Below are positions 8,777-16,799 of a stretch of 64,000 bases of DNA, piece by piece. Positions within the stretch are counted from its first letter, which is position 1. Each line of letters begins with the position of its first letter. The notes under the pieces were generated by a model. The model was given only the letters and a program-made list of their open reading frames with translations, did not search any database and had not been told where the DNA came from. The stretch comes from Chloroflexota bacterium (GTDB taxonomy: Bacteria > Chloroflexota > Anaerolineae > J036 > Brachytrichaceae). The stretch is from assembly GCA_025354985.1 (NCBI GenBank), contig JANXLU010000012.1:121328-185327 (forward strand), read 5' to 3'. The position numbers were made by a program, and so were the translations under genes.

Positions 8777-9840
8777 AGGCGTACCAAACGATAGATCGAC
8801 GGATGCAATCCGCGTTGCGAGATTACGCGGGTATCGACCTGGCGCCATACCCCGGTGCTTTCGGCAATTGAACGGGCCATCAGCCGGGCTTCATTAGTGA
8901 TGACCACAAATCGTGCGCCGCGTCGCGCGCATCGTGCGGCCTCACGCAAAACTGCGGGATACAACATCGTGTTGCGCGCATGGCTGCCGATTAAGTTGCC
9001 AAAGGGCAGGTCAGCCACCAGCGCGTCGGCGTACGCGTCCGGCAGGCCCAACCTGGCTGCATCGCCTTGAGCAAAGGTGCTGCTGCCGGGTATAAGACCG
9101 GCGCTACGCGCAGCTGCCATGTTTGCAGTCGCGCAAGCGAGCGCACCATGGCTATCATCGAACCCGACCATGCGCCAGTGCGCTGTCAGCAAGCCGCCTG
9201 CCTCGATGAGTAACGTGCCACTTCCACAGCACGGGTTTACGAGTGTTGCCTGTCCCCGCCCGCCCACTTCGGGTAGCGCAAGCTGGACCATGGCCCGTGC
9301 AATGATCGCGTTCAGTGCACCTTCGTAATTGCAGACACGCCACGCGCGTGTGGCAAGAGGTCGCGATGTGAGACGAATAAGCGCCTCCCAGACATGGTCG
9401 GATGCACGTCTCAGACGCACCAACAGATCACCGTCATCATCGTGACGACGCAACCCGGTATGGCGTGATAGCTCCTCGCCCAGTCGATTCATCACCGCGC
9501 TGTCTGATCCGGCTGCGGCCAGGCGAAAAGTTTGAAACGTGCCGCCACCGGTTTCGGTCAAAGTTCGCTTGATTACGGCAATGAGCTGGCGCAAGTGTTG
9601 ATCACCAAGCAATGCCTTTGGTCGTGGCACCTCAAATCGTTCGACCAGATAGACTGCTTGCGATGAGCGTAACGTCGCAAGCCGTTCCATGCCACCTCCG
9701 TACCTGAACCGCACTGCTCCCGGGCCTGGGGCAAGATTTTGCGTTCCGGGGAACGCATGGAGCTCGCGTTCCGCGAAGTCTTCCAACCCATGCACCGCTT
9801 CGGCCTCAAACAATCGTGCATCTGCGCTTGTAGTCTTCAC
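8773..9840 (-). CDS. THUMP-domain RNA N2-guanosine methyltransferase (RlmL/TrmN-like, UPF0020)
   Basis: From the N-terminus there is a THUMP-like region (FEAEAVHGLEDFAERELHAF), a linker containing RLTSRPLATRAWR, and a Rossmann methyltransferase domain. That domain has the SAM motif NPCCGSGTLLIEA and the catalytic motif DLPFGN, typical of N2-guanine methyltransferases ([DN]PP[FY]-like). It should methylate guanine in tRNA or 23S rRNA. The frame stays open to 9993, but the upstream part would overlap the end of the 9914-10285 gene and does not resemble the family. I therefore give the GTG at 9840, leaving about 73 nt to the upstream gene. The exact start is uncertain. Confidence 0.72.
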   Translation of the reverse strand: MKTTSADARLFEAEAVHGLEDFAERELHAFPGTQNLAPGPGAVRFRYGGGMERLATLRSSQAVYLVERFEVPRPKALLGDQHLRQLIAVIKRTLTETGGGTFQTFRLAAAGSDSAVMNRLGEELSRHTGLRRHDDDGDLLVRLRRASDHVWEALIRLTSRPLATRAWRVCNYEGALNAIIARAMVQLALPEVGGRGQATLVNPCCGSGTLLIEAGGLLTAHWRMVGFDDSHGALACATANMAAARSAGLIPGSSTFAQGDAARLGLPDAYADALVADLPFGNLIGSHARNTMLYPAVLREAARCARRGARFVVITNEARLMARSIAESTGVWRQVDTRVISQRGLHPSIYRLVRL

Positions 9841-9913
9841 GGAAAAGCGCGGCAACTGCAAAAGCTCAGTCCGTTGCTGGCCGCGCGCAACCGGCGGTTG
9901 CCGAGCGCGAATG

Positions 9914-10285
9914 TCAGTCGACGCGCGCTTCAAAGAGCTCGATAGGATTGCCGCTTGGGTCGTCGGCCAGAATCTGCTTGCCGCCCGGACCATCGAGCAC
10001 CTCGTTTCGGAATGTCATTCCCGCGGCGCGCATGTCGTGCACCAACTGATCCAGATTCTTTACCGCAACCACGAAGCGATTCCAGCCACCAGGCACCGGG
10101 ACGCGACCATCCGGCATGGGTTTCGCAGCAGAGGTTTCCGGACCACTAATCCAAAGTTTTAGATCGTCCTTGGCGAGCATCAAAAACGCCGGGCCCCAGC
10201 GCTCGTGTACCACAAATCCCAAATAGTGCGTGTAGAACCGTTCACTTGCAGCGACATCGTGAACCAGGTAGCGAATCGTTGCCAT
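9914..10285 (-). CDS. Glyoxalase/bleomycin-resistance (VOC) family protein
   Basis: This 123-residue protein has the two beta-alpha-beta-beta-beta modules of the vicinal oxygen chelate fold. It starts with the typical IRYLVHDVAASERFYTHYLG and ends with DDPSGNPIELFE, whose Glu is the usual last metal ligand. The substrate is unknown. I chose the ATG at 10285 because homologues start here and a TAAAAT box (10293-10298, minus) sits 7 nt upstream, so the mRNA should be leaderless. It lies just upstream of the RNA methyltransferase gene in the same orientation and may be co-transcribed with it. Confidence 0.8.
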   Translation of the reverse strand: MATIRYLVHDVAASERFYTHYLGFVVHERWGPAFLMLAKDDLKLWISGPETSAAKPMPDGRVPVPGGWNRFVVAVKNLDQLVHDMRAAGMTFRNEVLDGPGGKQILADDPSGNPIELFEARVD

Positions 10286-10298
10286 GTCAGGTATTTTA

Positions 10299-10769
10299 GC
10301 GCCGTGAATCTGCTTTGCTGTCAGGTGACGTACCCGCCAAGCAACCGCCACGGGTGTCGAATCCTCCGTGATAGGTTACATTAGTCACTTAGCTTGCGCT
10401 AAAACACGTATGACTTGGCAGCATCACCAGGTCAATTGGGACAATTAGGGCGTTTAAGTGCGATTATCGCAAGAAGATGCCAGTCTGAGGCTTTTGCCCC
10501 GAGTCGGTGTGCAGGTCGCGTGCTCGACGGAACAACGCTAGCGGATTAGTAAAACATTTCGTTCCGCGCTCAACGTGCTCCATGTGATGTCCGGCTCCCA
10601 ACGTCTGCAGCTTTTGTTGGCGGCGTCGCGCAACGAAGGGTGACCCGGCGATCCCGCGCTAACGGGCTCGTTTGACTCACTGTCTAAAGCCATCCTGCGG
10701 CACATTGCTCCAATTCGAGGGACTCAATCAAGTGCCATTTGATAGCCGCCAGCAGTGCGCCGGCTGGCC
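10299..10769 (+). other. Gene-free interval
   Basis: About 470 nt with no supported gene between two leftward genes. A short hairpin TTAGC-TTGC-GCTAA lies near 10389-10402. I see no repeat, no tRNA cloverleaf and no recognisable gene remnant. The upstream promoter of the glyoxalase gene lies in its left end. Confidence 0.4.
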
Positions 10770-11324
10770 TCAAGACCGCTCAACCAGTGGCCTGTCCACC
10801 CACGGCGGGTTTGTCTTCAAAATCTCGGCGTATACCGGGCAGCTATCCCGATGTGCGCCAGGCAAATATCCGGTGCTCATCAACAGCTCGTTTACGATCT
10901 CACCACCCACAAATACAAAGCGCTTCTTAAACACTTTGACCCAGCCGTCCTTGGTTAGCGGATGCTGTGCATTCAACCAACCCTTGAATGACCCATGTGT
11001 TGCACGAATGGCCTGAAACTGTTGTGCATTGTGTATCGCCGCGTTGATCTTCAGATTATTGCGAATGATCCCGGCGTCAGCAAGCAAGCGCTTACGAGCT
11101 GCCTCACCATAGCCCGCCACCTTGTCCACGTCAAATTGATCGTAGGCGAGCTTAAATCCTTCGCGCTTTTTTAGGATGGTGCCCCAGCTCAGCCCAGCTT
11201 GATTGATTTCGAGAATAAATCGCTCAAAGAATTCGCTATCGGTAATCAGCGGGAATCCGTACTCTTGATCGTGATAGGGCGCATGCAGCGGATCACCTGG
11301 GGCAAAATAGCAATATGAGGACAC
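10770..11324 (-). CDS. tag: DNA-3-methyladenine glycosylase I
   Basis: The 184-residue protein matches Tag over its length. It has the N-terminal Cys (SSYCYF), YHDQEYGFPL with the zinc-ligand His, the helical region FERFILEINQAGLSW, and the C-terminal pair in GAHRDSCPVY giving the remaining His and Cys of the zinc snap. It excises 3-methyladenine from alkylated DNA. The start is GTG at 11324, preceded by TAAAAT (11331-11336, minus) with a 6-nt gap, so it is predicted leaderless. Both this promoter and that of the 10285 gene share the longer string GGCGCTAAAAT. It is divergent from the dienelactone hydrolase gene. Confidence 0.92.
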   Translation of the reverse strand: MSSYCYFAPGDPLHAPYHDQEYGFPLITDSEFFERFILEINQAGLSWGTILKKREGFKLAYDQFDVDKVAGYGEAARKRLLADAGIIRNNLKINAAIHNAQQFQAIRATHGSFKGWLNAQHPLTKDGWVKVFKKRFVFVGGEIVNELLMSTGYLPGAHRDSCPVYAEILKTNPPWVDRPLVERS

Positions 11325-11330
11325 AGCTTG

Positions 11331-11341
11331 ATTTTAGCGCC
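11331..11341 (-). promoter_or_regulatory. Extended -10 element of tag
   Basis: GGCGCTAAAAT on the minus strand ends 6 nt before the GTG start. The same 11-mer lies before the glyoxalase-family gene (10293-10303, minus). Confidence 0.5.
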
Positions 11342-11404
11342 TGGAACGCGAAAAAAAGGCGCTGACATACATTTGGTTACAATCCGCGACAGGAATCACG
11401 CACC

Positions 11405-12178
11405 ATGAAATACACAACCGATCAATACAAGGGCATGCTCGCAGAGACGATCAGCGTCCCGGGCCACAACGGTGATTTGATCACCGCCTACTCAGCCCGG
11501 CCACTTGGGCCCGGGCCGTTCCCAGGCGTGGTGCTCGTTCATCACATGCCTGGCTGGGACGATTGGTATTTTGAGGCTACCCGCACCTTTGCCGAGCACG
11601 GCTACGCGGCCATCGCGCCGAATCTTTACCACCGCGATGGTCACGGTGTGCCCGAGGACGTGGCAGTCAAGGTACGCGCCTCGGGTGGTGTTTCTGATGA
11701 TCAGGTTGTGGGTGATGTTGCTGGCGCGGCGCGCTGGCTTCGTGCTTCATCCAACTGCACTGGAAAGGTCGGCGTATTTGGCACCTGCTCCGGTGGTCGC
11801 CACGCGGTCCTCAGCGCGTGTCGTTCCAGGGGCTTTGATGCCCTGATCGATTGTTGGGGCGGTCGGGTGGTGATGGGTCCCGCCGACCTGTCCCCGAAGC
11901 AGCCGGTTGCGCCCATAGATTACATCGCTGACTTGAACTGCCCAATCCTCGGCATCTTCGGTGAGGAGGACAAAAGCCCGACTCCCGAACACGTGGCGCA
12001 GCTTGAAGCCGCGCTCTCGCAGCATGCGAAGCCCCACGAGTTTCATATGTACCCGAAGGCCGGACACGGCTTTTTCTATCATAATCGGCCTGCATATCGG
12101 CAGGAACAGGCGACCGACGGATGGGCCAGGGTGTTTGACTTTCTAGCGCGTACGCTTGGGTCAACGGTCACGGCTTGA
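11405..12178 (+). CDS. Dienelactone hydrolase family protein
   Basis: The 257-residue alpha/beta hydrolase has the dienelactone hydrolase triad layout: nucleophile Cys in FGTCSGGRHAV, Asp in GEEDKSP, and His in AGHGFFYHNRP. The early HHMPGWDDWYFEA segment is usual for this family. It is cytoplasmic and may open lactone rings of chlorinated catechol intermediates or act as a general carboxylesterase. TACAAT about 21 nt before the ATG is a plausible -10, and AGGAA provides a Shine-Dalgarno sequence, so unlike its divergent neighbour tag this gene is leadered. No catechol pathway genes are adjacent, so the substrate is unknown. Confidence 0.85.
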   Translation: MKYTTDQYKGMLAETISVPGHNGDLITAYSARPLGPGPFPGVVLVHHMPGWDDWYFEATRTFAEHGYAAIAPNLYHRDGHGVPEDVAVKVRASGGVSDDQVVGDVAGAARWLRASSNCTGKVGVFGTCSGGRHAVLSACRSRGFDALIDCWGGRVVMGPADLSPKQPVAPIDYIADLNCPILGIFGEEDKSPTPEHVAQLEAALSQHAKPHEFHMYPKAGHGFFYHNRPAYRQEQATDGWARVFDFLARTLGSTVTA

Positions 12179-12213
12179 TCTTGCAGCGCACGCAATCAAA
12201 CCTCCCTTAAATT

Positions 12214-12516
12214 ATGTGCACGATGATCGCAACCCAGGTCGCCATTGCTGGTAGCGGCAAGGCATCCAACGGCTGGTTCCCGCTTGGTCAGGCCTACGTC
12301 TCCTATGACCATCCCTTTGATGCCGCGCTGGAACACTCGTTAAATATCGACTTTGTTAATCCGGCCCTGGGCAGCGGCGCGCGCGTTGCGGTGGAACTGG
12401 ATGTGGCGTCAGCTCGGGCGCTCGTTGCGAAAATTCTGAGCGTTCTTGATCAAGCGGAAGCCGGTGGCTATCTTGGTGATGATGTCACCACTGCGCGAAG
12501 TCCCGGATCGGAGTGA
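12214..12516 (+). CDS. Small conserved protein, DUF6295-like
   Basis: This 100-residue soluble protein starts MCTMIATQVAIAGSGKASNG and contains SYDHPFDAALEHSLNIDFVNP. I recognise this pattern as the DUF6295 family, from memory and without certainty. Its function is unknown. Several conserved His and Asp residues could bind a metal. It follows the dienelactone hydrolase gene by 35 nt in the same direction, so co-transcription is likely. Codon use matches the neighbours. The ATG at 12214 is the only reasonable start. Confidence 0.65.
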   Translation: MCTMIATQVAIAGSGKASNGWFPLGQAYVSYDHPFDAALEHSLNIDFVNPALGSGARVAVELDVASARALVAKILSVLDQAEAGGYLGDDVTTARSPGSE

Positions 12517-12579
12517 ATTTTCATACTTGCATCTTGCATAACGCAGGTGTACCGAGCGTTACTCAGGAGAAAAACCGCC

Positions 12580-12705
12580 ATAGTTATTACCCGAATCAGC
12601 CCACAACTGACGGCGGCGGATGATGCCGTACTTCTGCAGCTTGGAGTTTCGCCTGCGGGTGCAATTGCGATGTTATTTTCCCACCTTGCTGATCAGCGCA
12701 CTTAG
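12580..12705 (+). pseudogene. Remnant of a RelB/DinJ-type antitoxin
   Basis: A 41-codon frame starting at ATA reads IVITRISPQLTAADDAVL, then LQLGVSPAGAIAMLF. It resembles the N-terminal ribbon-helix-helix part of RelB/DinJ antitoxins (R-I-x-P-x-L...VL...LG.SP..AI.MLF). A good Shine-Dalgarno sequence AGGAGA lies 10 nt upstream, but the start codon position holds ATA instead of ATG, and the frame stops where the longer family would continue. No toxin gene follows. It is probably a dead fragment of a toxin-antitoxin pair. The rest of the 12517-12908 interval holds nothing I recognise. Confidence 0.4.
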
Positions 12706-12908
12706 CCGGGCGGGCTTATGCGTGGCCCAAAGCGCGAACCTGCAGTAACGGCAGCGGGTGCTGACCTGGTGCAGTAATTCCCGGATGATGTGTGGATCGA
12801 CAGAACCAACATGGACGACAGCTCATTAGCTGCCTTTTCTACCAGCCCCCGGCTAACCATATGGGCAGTTACGCAACGGCCAACATCTCGCTACAGTAAC
12901 AGCCAATT

Positions 12909-13799
12909 ATGGAAACAAATTTACTCGGTTCTCTTTCAAATCAGCTGGCCGACGCCGTCGAGCGCATCGGTGCCAGCCTCGTAACAGTCAATGGACGTGA
13001 GCGCCAAAGCGCCACTGGCGTTGTGTTTGCGCCTGGTATGGTGCTCACCGCCGACCACGTCCTCGAACGCGATGATAACTTGACTGTTGCCGGCGCGGAT
13101 GGCGTGGCGCATCCGGCGGTGTTGGTTGGTCGTGATTCCTCCACTGACCTCGCCGTCCTCAAGGTGGCGGATCTGACGCTGGCGGCGGCGACCGTGGCCG
13201 CACCCGCGCGGGTCGGTCAGCTCGCGGTGGCGGTCGGTCGACCTTCTGCAGAGGGTCTGATGGCCAGCTTGGGTGTGGTCAGCGCGGTGGGCGGCCCGTT
13301 AAAGGTCGGTCGTGGTGCGCAATTGGAGAAATACATCCGAACAGATGCCACCCCTTATCCCGGATTCTCGGGTGGCCCACTAACAGATGCAACTGGCGCG
13401 CTCTTGGGCATCATCACCACCGGGCTCACCCGTGGCGAGCCGATCGCCATTCCCGTCGAGTTGGCCATTGGCGTAGCTAGTGCACTTCAGCAACAGGGCT
13501 CAGTAAAGCGTGGTTTTCTGGGCGTGGTCAGCCAGCAGGTAAAGCTGCCCGCAAACTTGCGGACCGCCGAGAAGGAGCGTGGGCTGCTCATCGTCAAGGT
13601 TGAGGATAACAGCCCGGCCGAGCAGGGCGGACTTCTCGTCGGTGACACCGTCACCGCGCTGGATGGCCATTCCGTGGCCGATGCTGATGATCTGTTGGGA
13701 CTGCTCGTGGGCGACCGCGTGGGTCGCGCCGTGACGATCAATATCATTCGCGGTGGCGTGGCCACAACCACTCAGGTCACCGTCGGTCAGCGAAACTAA
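12909..13799 (+). CDS. HtrA-like S1C serine protease with PDZ domain, no signal peptide
   Basis: The 296-residue protein has a trypsin-like domain followed by one PDZ domain. The triad is visible: H50 in VLTADHVLE (Asp replaces the more usual Ala before the His), D80 in STDLAVLKV and S154 in YPGFSGGPL. The PDZ domain runs from about RGFLGVVSQQV to the end, with the ligand groove in EDNSPAEQGGLLVGDTV. Unlike DegP or typical HtrA it has no signal peptide or membrane anchor, so it should act in the cytoplasm. It is followed by a second protease lacking PDZ and by a LuxR regulator. TACAGT at 12892-12897 with a short leader may be its -10. Confidence 0.85.
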   Translation: METNLLGSLSNQLADAVERIGASLVTVNGRERQSATGVVFAPGMVLTADHVLERDDNLTVAGADGVAHPAVLVGRDSSTDLAVLKVADLTLAAATVAAPARVGQLAVAVGRPSAEGLMASLGVVSAVGGPLKVGRGAQLEKYIRTDATPYPGFSGGPLTDATGALLGIITTGLTRGEPIAIPVELAIGVASALQQQGSVKRGFLGVVSQQVKLPANLRTAEKERGLLIVKVEDNSPAEQGGLLVGDTVTALDGHSVADADDLLGLLVGDRVGRAVTINIIRGGVATTTQVTVGQRN

Positions 13800-13820
13800 C
13801 ATTAGTCAGCATTAATTGCA

Positions 13821-13860
13821 CGGACGACACTTGGAAAAGCCGGGGTGTCGTCCGTTTACT
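13821..13860 (+). terminator. Hairpin terminator between the two protease genes
   Basis: CGGACGACAC (13821-13830) pairs perfectly with GTGTCGTCCG (13845-13854) across a 14-nt loop, followed by TTTACT. It covers the upstream GTG candidate start of the next gene, which argues that translation starts at the ATG at 13863. Confidence 0.6.
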
Positions 13861-13862
13861 GC

Positions 13863-14534
13863 ATGTCAAACTTTATTTCTGCACTTGCAGCATCGTCTGC
13901 GGTGGAAGACACGGTCAATAGACTCCGACCAGCGGTCACGCAAGTGACAACGAGTGGATCGGGCGTGGGCACCGGCATCATCCTGACCCACACCGGCCAA
14001 GTGTTGACCAACGCGCACGTGGTGGCCGATGGTCGCGGCATACGACGCAACGTAGCGGTGGTGCTGTCTGACCAGCGGACCTTTCCAGCGCGCGTGGTGC
14101 GAATTCAACCCGATTACGATCTGGCCTTGTTGCAAATCGACGCAAATGACCTGCCCGTGGCAACTCTGGGTGACTCGCGCAGACTGCGCGTTGGCGAGCT
14201 CGTCTTTGCCATTGGCAACCCATGGGGCCGGATAAATGTGGTCACCAGCGGTATTGTGAGCGGAGTCGGCGTTCGTCTGGCACCCGAAACTTTGGCGTCA
14301 TCTCAGGACAAGCGCATCATGATCCCGTATATCCGCAGCGATGTGCGTCTGGCCCCCGGCAATAGCGGTGGCCCATTGCTAAATGCATGCGGGCAGGTCG
14401 TTGGAATCAATGCCATGATTTGGGGTGGCGACCTGAGTATCGCCATCCCCAGCGCAACCGCCAGCGCGTGGCTGACCGAGCCGGAAGCGCGACCGGCAGG
14501 CACCCCTGTCTCCGATAAACTGTTTGCATGGTAA
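13863..14534 (+). CDS. Trypsin-like (S1C) serine protease without PDZ domain
   Basis: The 223-residue protein keeps only the protease domain. The triad is H52 in VLTNAHVV, D86 in PDYDLALLQ and S168 in APGNSGGPL. There is no signal peptide and no PDZ, so it is probably cytoplasmic like its upstream partner. The start at 13863 is preferred over the GTG at 13845, which lies inside a terminator-like hairpin. Its stop codon overlaps the start of the LuxR-type gene (ATGGTAA), indicating translational coupling. This suggests that protease and regulator work together, for example in a stress response, although no direct evidence for the stimulus is visible. Confidence 0.8.
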   Translation: MSNFISALAASSAVEDTVNRLRPAVTQVTTSGSGVGTGIILTHTGQVLTNAHVVADGRGIRRNVAVVLSDQRTFPARVVRIQPDYDLALLQIDANDLPVATLGDSRRLRVGELVFAIGNPWGRINVVTSGIVSGVGVRLAPETLASSQDKRIMIPYIRSDVRLAPGNSGGPLLNACGQVVGINAMIWGGDLSIAIPSATASAWLTEPEARPAGTPVSDKLFAW

Positions 14535-15163
14535 TTGCGCATATCATCGCCCCGACGCCCGCGCTGCGCACGGGTTTGGCCGCACTGCTTCAGCCGGCGC
14601 AGAGCGGGGTGGAGCTTGGCGAGAGCGTGGGCTTTCTGACCGAATGGCACGCCCGATTGGGCATCAGCGGTGATACGGATGTGCTGGTGTTTGGCGACCG
14701 CAGCGAACTTTTGGCTCTGGAGCGCGCTCCGGGCTCGCTTGCGCATTGCGCCGTGATTATGCTCACCGATGAGCCCGGGGACCTCAGCCGGCTTGGCGCG
14801 ATTTCGTCACACGGATGGGCGGCGCTTTCTTCCGCTGCGTCTGCGCATGAGTTGCAGAGCGCCGTTTCGGCGGTTGCCAAGGGCCTCGTGGTTTTGGATG
14901 CAACACATGCCAGGCGCGCGCTCGCTTCAAGCGCCACGGACGAGCTGTCACCAATTTCACCGGACGTCACACTCACTCCGCGTGAACAAGAGGTGCTTGA
15001 GTTGATCAGCCGCGGTTTGCCAAACAAAAGCATCGCAGCGCGGCTTGATCTTTCTGAAAGCACCATCAAGTTTCACCTTGCTGGTGCATTTACCAAGTTG
15101 GGCGCCAGCAGCCGGGCCGAAGCAGTCAGTCTGGCTGCCCGACAGGGCTTGATCACGTTGTAA
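14528..15163 (+). CDS. LuxR/NarL-type regulator with atypical receiver-like domain
   Basis: Of 211 residues, the last ~65 form a clear LuxR-type helix-turn-helix (LTPREQEVLELISRGLPNKS, then SESTIKFHL). The N-terminal ~120 residues have the length and beta/alpha rhythm of a response-regulator receiver. They lack the usual acidic pair after the first strand (IIAPTP instead of D-D), and the phospho-acceptor position is unclear (VLVFGD, D57). It may therefore be phosphorylation-independent or degenerate. There is no histidine kinase nearby. It overlaps the protease gene by 7 nt, which suggests it senses or controls the same process. Confidence 0.8.
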   Translation: MVIAHIIAPTPALRTGLAALLQPAQSGVELGESVGFLTEWHARLGISGDTDVLVFGDRSELLALERAPGSLAHCAVIMLTDEPGDLSRLGAISSHGWAALSSAASAHELQSAVSAVAKGLVVLDATHARRALASSATDELSPISPDVTLTPREQEVLELISRGLPNKSIAARLDLSESTIKFHLAGAFTKLGASSRAEAVSLAARQGLITL

Positions 15164-15212
15164 GCGACATCTTCCGTCCGACTTGGTCCCGCGGCCGTTT
15201 AAACTGGCGATC

Positions 15213-15788
15213 ATGCAAGCCTTTAAAACACACGTGCGAACAACAATCCTGCACCAGCCACCATGGCTAACGGTAGAGCAACGTGAAATCGAGTTTCCGG
15301 ATGGCCATCGCGTTGGCGCCTGGCCGTTTGTAATCACCCCGCACTATGTAAACCTGATGGCGCAAACGACGGAGGGCGTGTTCGTGTGCTTTCGGCAGGT
15401 AAAGTATGCCTATGACGGCCTTTCTCTCGCCGTAGTTGGCGGTTATGTTGAGCCTGGCGAGGATCCGCTGGCGGCAGCCAAGCGTGAACTGTTTGAGGAA
15501 ACCGGCTACGCCGCGGATGAATGGGTGTCGTTTGGCAGCCACGTTCCCGATGCCAACCGTGGCTGTGGATTGGCCCATTTGTTTCTGGCTCGTGGGGCGC
15601 GCCTGGTTGGTGCCCCAACCGAGATTGACCGCGAACAACCCGAGATGATCCTGCTCACCCGCGACGAGGTGGAGCAGGCGCTATTTCAAAATCAATTCAA
15701 GGTGCTGGCCTGGACGGCCGCGGTCGCTTTAACGCTCGCCTACTTAAATTCTGAGCATGCCGGAACCACCGCGCGCAAGAGTGCTTAA
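15213..15788 (+). CDS. Nudix hydrolase
   Basis: The 191-residue protein has a complete Nudix box (GGYVEPGEDPLAAAKRELFE followed by ETG), matching GX5EX7REUXEEXGU. The N-terminal beta domain resembles ADP-ribose/NAD-type pyrophosphatases. It hydrolyses a nucleoside diphosphate linked to another moiety; the exact substrate is unknown. I chose the ATG at 15213 rather than the TTG at 15183 because a TAAACT box (15200-15205) ends 7 nt before the ATG, giving a leaderless mRNA. The gene ends 50 nt before the PIG-L gene, which is in the same direction. Confidence 0.87.
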   Translation: MQAFKTHVRTTILHQPPWLTVEQREIEFPDGHRVGAWPFVITPHYVNLMAQTTEGVFVCFRQVKYAYDGLSLAVVGGYVEPGEDPLAAAKRELFEETGYAADEWVSFGSHVPDANRGCGLAHLFLARGARLVGAPTEIDREQPEMILLTRDEVEQALFQNQFKVLAWTAAVALTLAYLNSEHAGTTARKSA

Positions 15789-15838
15789 GGTTTTGTGATT
15801 TGGGCCTTAACGCTTATGACATATCATTGCGATCAACA

Positions 15839-16738
15839 ATGAAATCAATGCTTGTAATCCTTGCTCATCCCGATGATGAGAGTTTTGGCCCCGGTGGCAC
15901 GCTCGCAAAATATGCGCGCGCCGGTGTAGCGGTTCACTATCTGTGTGGCACCCGCGGTGAAAGCGGCACGGTCGATGCCGCCAAGCTCAATGGTTTCAAA
16001 GACACTGCCGAGCTGCGCACCGCCGAACTAATGTGTGCTGCGTCCGAGCTAAAGCTGGCCAGTGTGGACTTTACCGGCTATCGCGATAGCGGCATGGTGG
16101 GAACCGCCGACAACACAAACGTGGATTCGCTGCACAGCGCTCCGCTGGACGATGTGGCCGCGCGCATCCTGGAGCGAATCAACAAGCTAAAACCCGACGT
16201 GATTATTACCCATGATCAGTACGGCGGCTATGGTCATCCGGATCACATTAAGCTGCACCACGCAACCTTGCGCGCCTACGAGATCAAATACGGGCTCAAG
16301 ATCGACTTGTCGAATTGGAATGCCGATACCAAAACACCGGGCGTGGTCGTAAGCAACGTCGCGCGCAATGAAACATATCGTGGCAATCATGATGTTGCAC
16401 CCGTGCTGGTCTTCACTACGTTTCCAAAAGGGCTTATGCGCTGGGCGGCCCGGTTGTTGCCGCTATTTGGGCAAAATCCGCGAAAATTTGGCCGCAACAA
16501 AGACATCAATATCCTGCAAATTGCCGAATGGGATTTGCCAACCACCACCATTATTGACACCCGGGAGACCACGGAAGTCAAGGAACGCGCATCAAGTTGC
16601 CACGCCAGTCAACAGATTCCGGCGCGAGGTGGAAATCCAATCGTGCGCCTGTTTTTCCGCCGTGCTGCCGGCAAGGAATTCTTTTCACAAGTCTATCCGG
16701 CTGTTCAAGCTGGCAGCCGTCTTAAGGCGGATTTCTAG
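15839..16738 (+). CDS. PIG-L family deacetylase (LmbE-like)
   Basis: The 299-residue zinc hydrolase has the metal motif AHPDDE near residue 10 and a second ligand in YGHPDHIKLHHA. The family removes N-acetyl groups from N-acetylglucosamine-containing compounds, as in mycothiol (MshB), bacillithiol (BshB) or GPI precursor synthesis. The partner genes for those thiols are absent here, so the substrate is open. The start ATG at 15839 gives the canonical N-terminus; the upstream in-frame ATG would add 13 residues that do not fit. A TATCAT box 11 nt upstream could be its -10. A strong hairpin follows the stop. Confidence 0.85.
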   Translation: MKSMLVILAHPDDESFGPGGTLAKYARAGVAVHYLCGTRGESGTVDAAKLNGFKDTAELRTAELMCAASELKLASVDFTGYRDSGMVGTADNTNVDSLHSAPLDDVAARILERINKLKPDVIITHDQYGGYGHPDHIKLHHATLRAYEIKYGLKIDLSNWNADTKTPGVVVSNVARNETYRGNHDVAPVLVFTTFPKGLMRWAARLLPLFGQNPRKFGRNKDINILQIAEWDLPTTTIIDTRETTEVKERASSCHASQQIPARGGNPIVRLFFRRAAGKEFFSQVYPAVQAGSRLKADF

Positions 16739-16746
16739 ATAAAAAA

Positions 16747-16777
16747 AACCAACCCCCCGCGACGCGGGGGGTTGGTT
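16747..16777. terminator. Bidirectional hairpin terminator between convergent genes
   Basis: AACCAACCCCCCGC (16747-16760) pairs perfectly with GCGGGGGGTTGGTT (16764-16777), a 14-bp stem with a GAC loop. An A-run at 16740-16748 becomes a U-tract for the leftward PH-domain gene, so it acts best on the minus strand. Confidence 0.88.
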
Positions 16778-16799
16778 CGTCACATTTAGGCCGAAATCG

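Noticed and set aside
10330..10380. tRNA-like GGTGTCGAATCC string
   Set aside because: No T-stem pairing and no cloverleaf can be folded around it.
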